This document shows positions 60,576 through 64,000 of a stretch of DNA of 64,000 nt, in pieces (the first letter of the stretch is position 1; every line of letters starts with the position of its first letter). The position numbers and the translations under genes were made by a program. The DNA comes from Gilvibacter sediminis (GTDB lineage Bacteria; Bacteroidota; Bacteroidia; Flavobacteriales; Flavobacteriaceae), in assembly GCF_028561565.1 (NCBI RefSeq), contig NZ_JAQQTE010000001.1, positions 1,143,570 through 1,207,569 of the forward strand, given 5' to 3'. The notes below the pieces were generated by a model, which was given only the letters and a program-made list of their open reading frames with translations, was not told the DNA's origin and did not search any database.

Positions 60576-61997
60576 TTATTGATAACTAATAGGGCCTAAA
60601 AAGGTTGTCTTAGCCGTTTCGATGAGCTCTTCACCGCTATAGACCCCGATTTTTAATTTGATATTGTCTGAATCGACCTCGCTTCTTGGGATGTCGATGT
60701 ATAAGGTGCCTTCTTCCAATCCTTGCCGCGCCACATCAAAAGCATCCATACTTACTATGGTGACCGTTCCTTCATGTGAAAGCAGTTTAAAGGTGACATC
60801 AGCTACCTCCTCACTGGTCTTATTAACTAGTTTATAGGTATACACATTGCTGATGATGTTGTTCTCCTTCTTTTGATATAACTGCCCGGGCAGCCTCAAG
60901 ATGGTTGCCTCTAGATCGTTTCTCAAAAACAGCATTCCTGCAAAGATCCCGGTTAAGATCAGCAAGACTGCTGAGTAGCCTTTAAGACGCGCATTAAAAG
61001 TGAATTTGGCTTTCTTTTCAATATTGTCTTCACTGGCATAACGGATCAATCCTTTGGGTAAGTTCACCGCTTCCATCATGGAATCACAAGCGTCAATACA
61101 AGCGGTGCAATTCACACATTCTAACTGCGTTCCGTTTCTAATATCGATTCCCGTTGGACAAACATGTACACATTGAAAACAATCAATACAGTCGCCTTTT
61201 CCGCTGGCAACGCGATCTTCATTCTTCTTGAATTTAGCGCGACCGGCTTCCTTTTCCCCACGTTTATGATCATAAGCCACAACAATGGATTTATTATCCA
61301 AAAGGACCCCTTGCAGACGGCCGTAGGGGCAAGCGATTACACAAACCTGTTCTCTAAACCAAGCGAACACAAAGTAGAATACCGCCGTAAAGATGAGCAG
61401 GGAAATAAAGGTGCTCATATTCTCTAAAGGCCCTTCTGTGACGTATTCCAAAAGTTTGTCGCTGCTGATCAGATAAGCCAGGAACACATTAGCGATCAAA
61501 AAGGAAATGATAAAGAACACCGTCCATTTGGTGGCGCGTTTTCTGATCTTTTCTGCATTCCACGGCTGTTTGTCCAAGCGGATCTGCTTCCCGCGGTCAC
61601 CTTCTATCCAATACTCAATGCGTCTAAAGACCATTTCCATAAAGATGGTTTGCGGACAGATCCATCCGCAGAAAATTCGGCCAAAGGCAACGGTAAAGAA
61701 GATCACAAAGACCACCCCAATGATCATCATGATCACAAAGAGGTGAAAGTCCTGAGGCCAAAATGGAAAACCAAAAATATTAAAGCGGCGTTCCAGCACG
61801 TTGAGCAACAGAAACTGATTTCCGTTGACCTTGATAAATGGAGCAGAGAACAAAAAAGCCAGTAGCACATAGCTAACTATTTTGCGGTACTCGTAAAAGC
61901 GGCCGCTGGGCTTTTTAGGATAGATCCAAGCGCGCTTACCCTTCTCATCGATGGTGGCAATGCTGTCTCTAAATACTTCGTTCTCGGGGGTTTCCAT
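60576..61997 (-). CDS. ccoG: cbb3 oxidase assembly ferredoxin-like protein CcoG
   Basis: 473 aa. About five membrane helices, CGWICPQTIFMEMVFRR and IACPYGRLQGVLLD, then two [4Fe-4S] motifs (CIDCFQCVHVCPTG and CVNCTACIDACD) and a C-terminal Ig-like domain. CcoG is a membrane copper-reductase needed for the oxidase's binuclear centre. Sits between ccoP and ccoH. Confidence 0.96.
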   Translation of the reverse strand: METPENEVFRDSIATIDEKGKRAWIYPKKPSGRFYEYRKIVSYVLLAFLFSAPFIKVNGNQFLLLNVLERRFNIFGFPFWPQDFHLFVIMMIIGVVFVIFFTVAFGRIFCGWICPQTIFMEMVFRRIEYWIEGDRGKQIRLDKQPWNAEKIRKRATKWTVFFIISFLIANVFLAYLISSDKLLEYVTEGPLENMSTFISLLIFTAVFYFVFAWFREQVCVIACPYGRLQGVLLDNKSIVVAYDHKRGEKEAGRAKFKKNEDRVASGKGDCIDCFQCVHVCPTGIDIRNGTQLECVNCTACIDACDSMMEAVNLPKGLIRYASEDNIEKKAKFTFNARLKGYSAVLLILTGIFAGMLFLRNDLEATILRLPGQLYQKKENNIISNVYTYKLVNKTSEEVADVTFKLLSHEGTVTIVSMDAFDVARQGLEEGTLYIDIPRSEVDSDNIKLKIGVYSGEELIETAKTTFLGPISYQ

Positions 61998-62007
61998 TAT
62001 TTGGTGC

Positions 62008-62973
62008 TTAGTTCATTGAAATTCCAGCAGTCGCTGTGGAATCGTTGATCACTTCTGAGGATTCCAGTTCTGACTCGGTTGTTTCGGGAGCCGGATTCGG
62101 ATCGATCCACAATTCACCATCAGCAGGGAGCGCATCCAGAGGATTACTCCCTTGCATGCTGAGTACATAACTGGCCAATTGTGCGATCTCATTCGGGGTA
62201 AAGGTTCTGTTCCAGTTTACCATCCCTTTTCCAGGGCGACCTCCTTTGGAGATAGTGGTAAATACATTGGAGATCCCTCCGCCTAAGATCCAATACTCAT
62301 CAGTAAGGTTAGGTCCTGTTGAACCACCACCATCGGCTTTATGGCAAACAGCACAGTTGCGCTCAAATCGATTTTTGCCAGCGCTGAGGTCTGCAGCATC
62401 AGTAAGCATAACCACGGTGGATGCATCCACCATATCCTTGGCCTGAGACTTATAGGCTTCAATAGCCAAGCGGGCTTCTTCCATCTCGATCTCAAACTCA
62501 GTCGCTTGATCTTCTCCTTCAAAAATGTGATACTTCGCCATATAGATCACTCCAAAAACTATGGTCACATAGAATCCATAGAGCCACCAGGGCGGGAGCT
62601 TGTTGTCCAGTTCTTTGATCCCGTCATAGTTGTGATCTAAAATGATCTCTCCCTCTTCTTCTAATGGACGACTGCCCAAGAGCTTTTGATAAATGCGCTT
62701 GAGTCCTGCAAACTGATTGGCTTTAGCTTCTGCGGTTGCGGCGTCGTAGCGGGCGCGTTTTTCTTCATCCATGGCGCGGTAAAGGATGCTGTTCAAGGCC
62801 TCCACGCTGTACTCAATAGCCATGGCAAAAATGAAGACAAACACAATTACTCCCCAAAGAATAGGGTATTTGGCAAAGGTGTATTCGGAGCCCGAGTCTA
62901 CCACCCAATCTAACACAAAGTAAGACAGCACGGTGACCAGGGCTACTCGTAAATAAGCGTTCGTATTTTTCAT
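62008..62973 (-). CDS. ccoP: cbb3 oxidase subunit CcoP with a single heme c
   Basis: 321 aa. CcoP N-terminal domain with two helices (about 10-24 and 38-55), a second part with the conserved PPWWLYGFYVTIVFGVIYMAKYH, then one cytochrome c domain with CAVCH at 207-211 and the Met ligand region around GMVNWN. Most proteobacterial CcoP proteins have two heme c sites; only one CXXCH is present here. The C terminus is a Glu/Ser-rich tail. It accepts electrons for the CcoNO core. Confidence 0.94.
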   Translation of the reverse strand: MKNTNAYLRVALVTVLSYFVLDWVVDSGSEYTFAKYPILWGVIVFVFIFAMAIEYSVEALNSILYRAMDEEKRARYDAATAEAKANQFAGLKRIYQKLLGSRPLEEEGEIILDHNYDGIKELDNKLPPWWLYGFYVTIVFGVIYMAKYHIFEGEDQATEFEIEMEEARLAIEAYKSQAKDMVDASTVVMLTDAADLSAGKNRFERNCAVCHKADGGGSTGPNLTDEYWILGGGISNVFTTISKGGRPGKGMVNWNRTFTPNEIAQLASYVLSMQGSNPLDALPADGELWIDPNPAPETTESELESSEVINDSTATAGISMN

Positions 62974-63164
62974 GATGTTGTGTTTAGTGAGTTATCGTCT
63001 TCCTCTAAAGGAAGGTTGCTGACTTTTCTAATGTGCTCTTTCTTGGCGGTCAATACCCACCAAAAAAGTAGGGTGAAGAACACAAAAAAGATGAGCAGTG
63101 AGATGATGGGGTAGATCTGAACCCCGTCGATTTGTTCTAAGGAACCTTTTACAAATTTTAGCAT
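62970..63164 (-). CDS. ccoQ: cbb3 oxidase subunit CcoQ/FixQ
   Basis: 64 aa, one membrane helix (IISLLIFFVFFTLLFWWVL) with an acidic C-terminal half. Place between ccoNO and ccoP and length identify it. The stop overlaps the ccoP start by four bases. It stabilises the CcoP-CcoNO contact. Confidence 0.9.
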   Translation of the reverse strand: MLKFVKGSLEQIDGVQIYPIISLLIFFVFFTLLFWWVLTAKKEHIRKVSNLPLEEDDNSLNTTS

Positions 63165-63166
63165 GA

Positions 63167-64000
63167 CTAGGGTGTGTTTTTAGCAGTTACTTCCTCATTG
63201 GTCTCAATCATAATGTCGGTGCCTAAGCGCTGCAGATAGGCAATAAGTGCAACTACTTCTCGGTCCTTCATTTCAATAAAATCTGGATTGCCATCATTTT
63301 TGGCTTCCGTATAACTCTCTTTAAAGTCTGGATCGTTCATCAAGTTGCTCTCAATTTGAGCGCCTTGTTCATCCATCCAACTTTGAGCGCGGGTAATGTC
63401 CTCATCCGTATAAGGGACACCCAGACTCACCATGGCGCGCATTTTTACTTCGGTCTTAGACTTGTCCAGCTCGTTTCTAATGAGCCAAGTGTATTTAGGC
63501 ATGATGGAGCCTTCTGATACGGACTGCGGATTGTTGAAGTGACGCAGGTGCCAACTGTCGTTGTATTTACCACCTATACGCATCAAATCAGGTCCTGTGC
63601 GTTTGGATCCCCAAAGGAATGGGTGATCGTATACATATTCTCCAGAGCGCGAATACAGATTCTTGTCGGTCCAGTCATAGCGTTTCACCTCCGATCGGAA
63701 CGGACGGATCAATTGCGAGTGACAGGCGTTACAACTCTCGCGGATATAAATGTCTCGACCTTCTAACTCCAAAGGTGTATAAGGCTTCACCGTGGTGATT
63801 CGCGGAACATAATCGTCCACCAAAAGGGAAGGAACAATTTGAACCATACCTCCAATAAGAATGGCAATGGTAGCATAAATGGTCAAACGAACCGGGCGGC
63901 GCTCCAACCAAGTGTGGTAGCCCTCTTTTCCGGTGCGTTTTGCTGTTACGCGTTGCAGCGGAGCAGCTTCTGCCAACTCGTCGGTTACTTTACTGCCTTG
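63167..64000 (-). CDS. ccoNO: Fused cbb3 oxidase subunits I/II (CcoNO), C-terminal part (cut by window edge)
   Basis: The last 277 residues are visible; the frame is open to the right edge with no start codon in good context, so the gene continues. From about residue 25 of the visible part it is a CcoO domain: one helix (RLTIYATIAILIGGMVQIVPSLL), the heme c motif CNACH, and DHPFLWGSKRTGPDLMRIGG. The first 20 residues are a linker (EGYHTWLERRP) that in Bacteroidota joins CcoN and CcoO into one chain. The N-terminal catalytic part lies outside the window. Confidence 0.9.
   Translation of the reverse strand, partial: QGSKVTDELAEAAPLQRVTAKRTGKEGYHTWLERRPVRLTIYATIAILIGGMVQIVPSLLVDDYVPRITTVKPYTPLELEGRDIYIRESCNACHSQLIRPFRSEVKRYDWTDKNLYSRSGEYVYDHPFLWGSKRTGPDLMRIGGKYNDSWHLRHFNNPQSVSEGSIMPKYTWLIRNELDKSKTEVKMRAMVSLGVPYTDEDITRAQSWMDEQGAQIESNLMNDPDFKESYTEAKNDGNPDFIEMKDREVVALIAYLQRLGTDIMIETNEEVTAKNTP

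Overview
The window reads as a chromosomal segment of a marine-type Flavobacteriaceae bacterium (Bacteroidota). The evidence is the gldKLMN type IX secretion/gliding core, an exosortase-F pair, an HYC_CC_PP family protein, a fused cbb3 oxidase ccoNO, RND and TonB-dependent receptor genes of Bacteroidota type, and promoters that fit the Bacteroidota -7 consensus TAnnTTTG rather than TATAAT. There are no insertion sequences, phage genes, rRNA operons or CRISPR arrays. Nearly all of the window is well-packed core genome. The exception is one 1.2 kb non-coding stretch behind the initiator tRNA.

Layout. 1-2018: LytTR-type two-component pair (response regulator cut by the window edge). 2115-2918: secreted nuclease. 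2915-8397: complete rod-shape operon mreB-mreC-mreD-mrdA-rodA. 8512-10044: purH. 10180-11436: MacB/FtsX-like permease. 11621-13176: GAF/methionine-sulfoxide reductase and the exosortase XrtF pair. 13206-18273: a metal-handling cluster (DUF3347 lipoprotein, HYC_CC_PP protein, HMA-MauE membrane protein, TonB receptor with a CysCys plug, secreted HMA protein). 18270-23100: two tandem ~787-aa paralogs of a secreted plug-like family that share a perfectly conserved 36-bp promoter box. 23258-25192: groESL. 25335-29786: operon miaB, sigma-54 activator, lptE, TPR gene, secG. 29959-34937: LVIVD-repeat lipoprotein, topA, arginase-fold protein. 35052-39685: gldK-gldL-gldM-gldN. 39781-43943: FAD oxidoreductase, DUF983, ABC-F ATPase, TerC. 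44044-49746: RND efflux tripartite operon. 49752-49931: a 59-aa CPXCG zinc-ribbon gene. 49994-50066: initiator tRNA. 50067-51272: palindrome array. 51273-57153: secreted hydrolase, acetate uptake/activation operon (DUF4212, symporter, acs), small membrane protein. 57277-57852: uracil-DNA glycosylase family. 57871-58067: candidate sigma-54-driven small RNA. 58079-59323: outer-membrane protein. 59409-64000: cbb3 oxidase operon ccoNO(partial)-Q-P-G-H-safE.

Most unusual content. (1) Behind tRNA-fMet lies an array built almost entirely of short palindromes. Eight hairpins with different but always complementary stems each end directly in the same 8-base core, which matches part of the tRNA 3' end. 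Four 110-bp tandem copies carry two hairpins each, and constant frames recur with exchanged palindromic centres. (2) An intergenic transcript is predicted between a -24/-12 type promoter and a strong terminator, with no ORF inside. (3) The two tandem paralogs keep a 36-bp identical box at exactly 15 nt from a TATCTT hexamer while the spacer has diverged. (4) The arginase-fold protein beside gldK has lost three of the six manganese ligands. These rest on direct reading of the sequence; their functions are inference.
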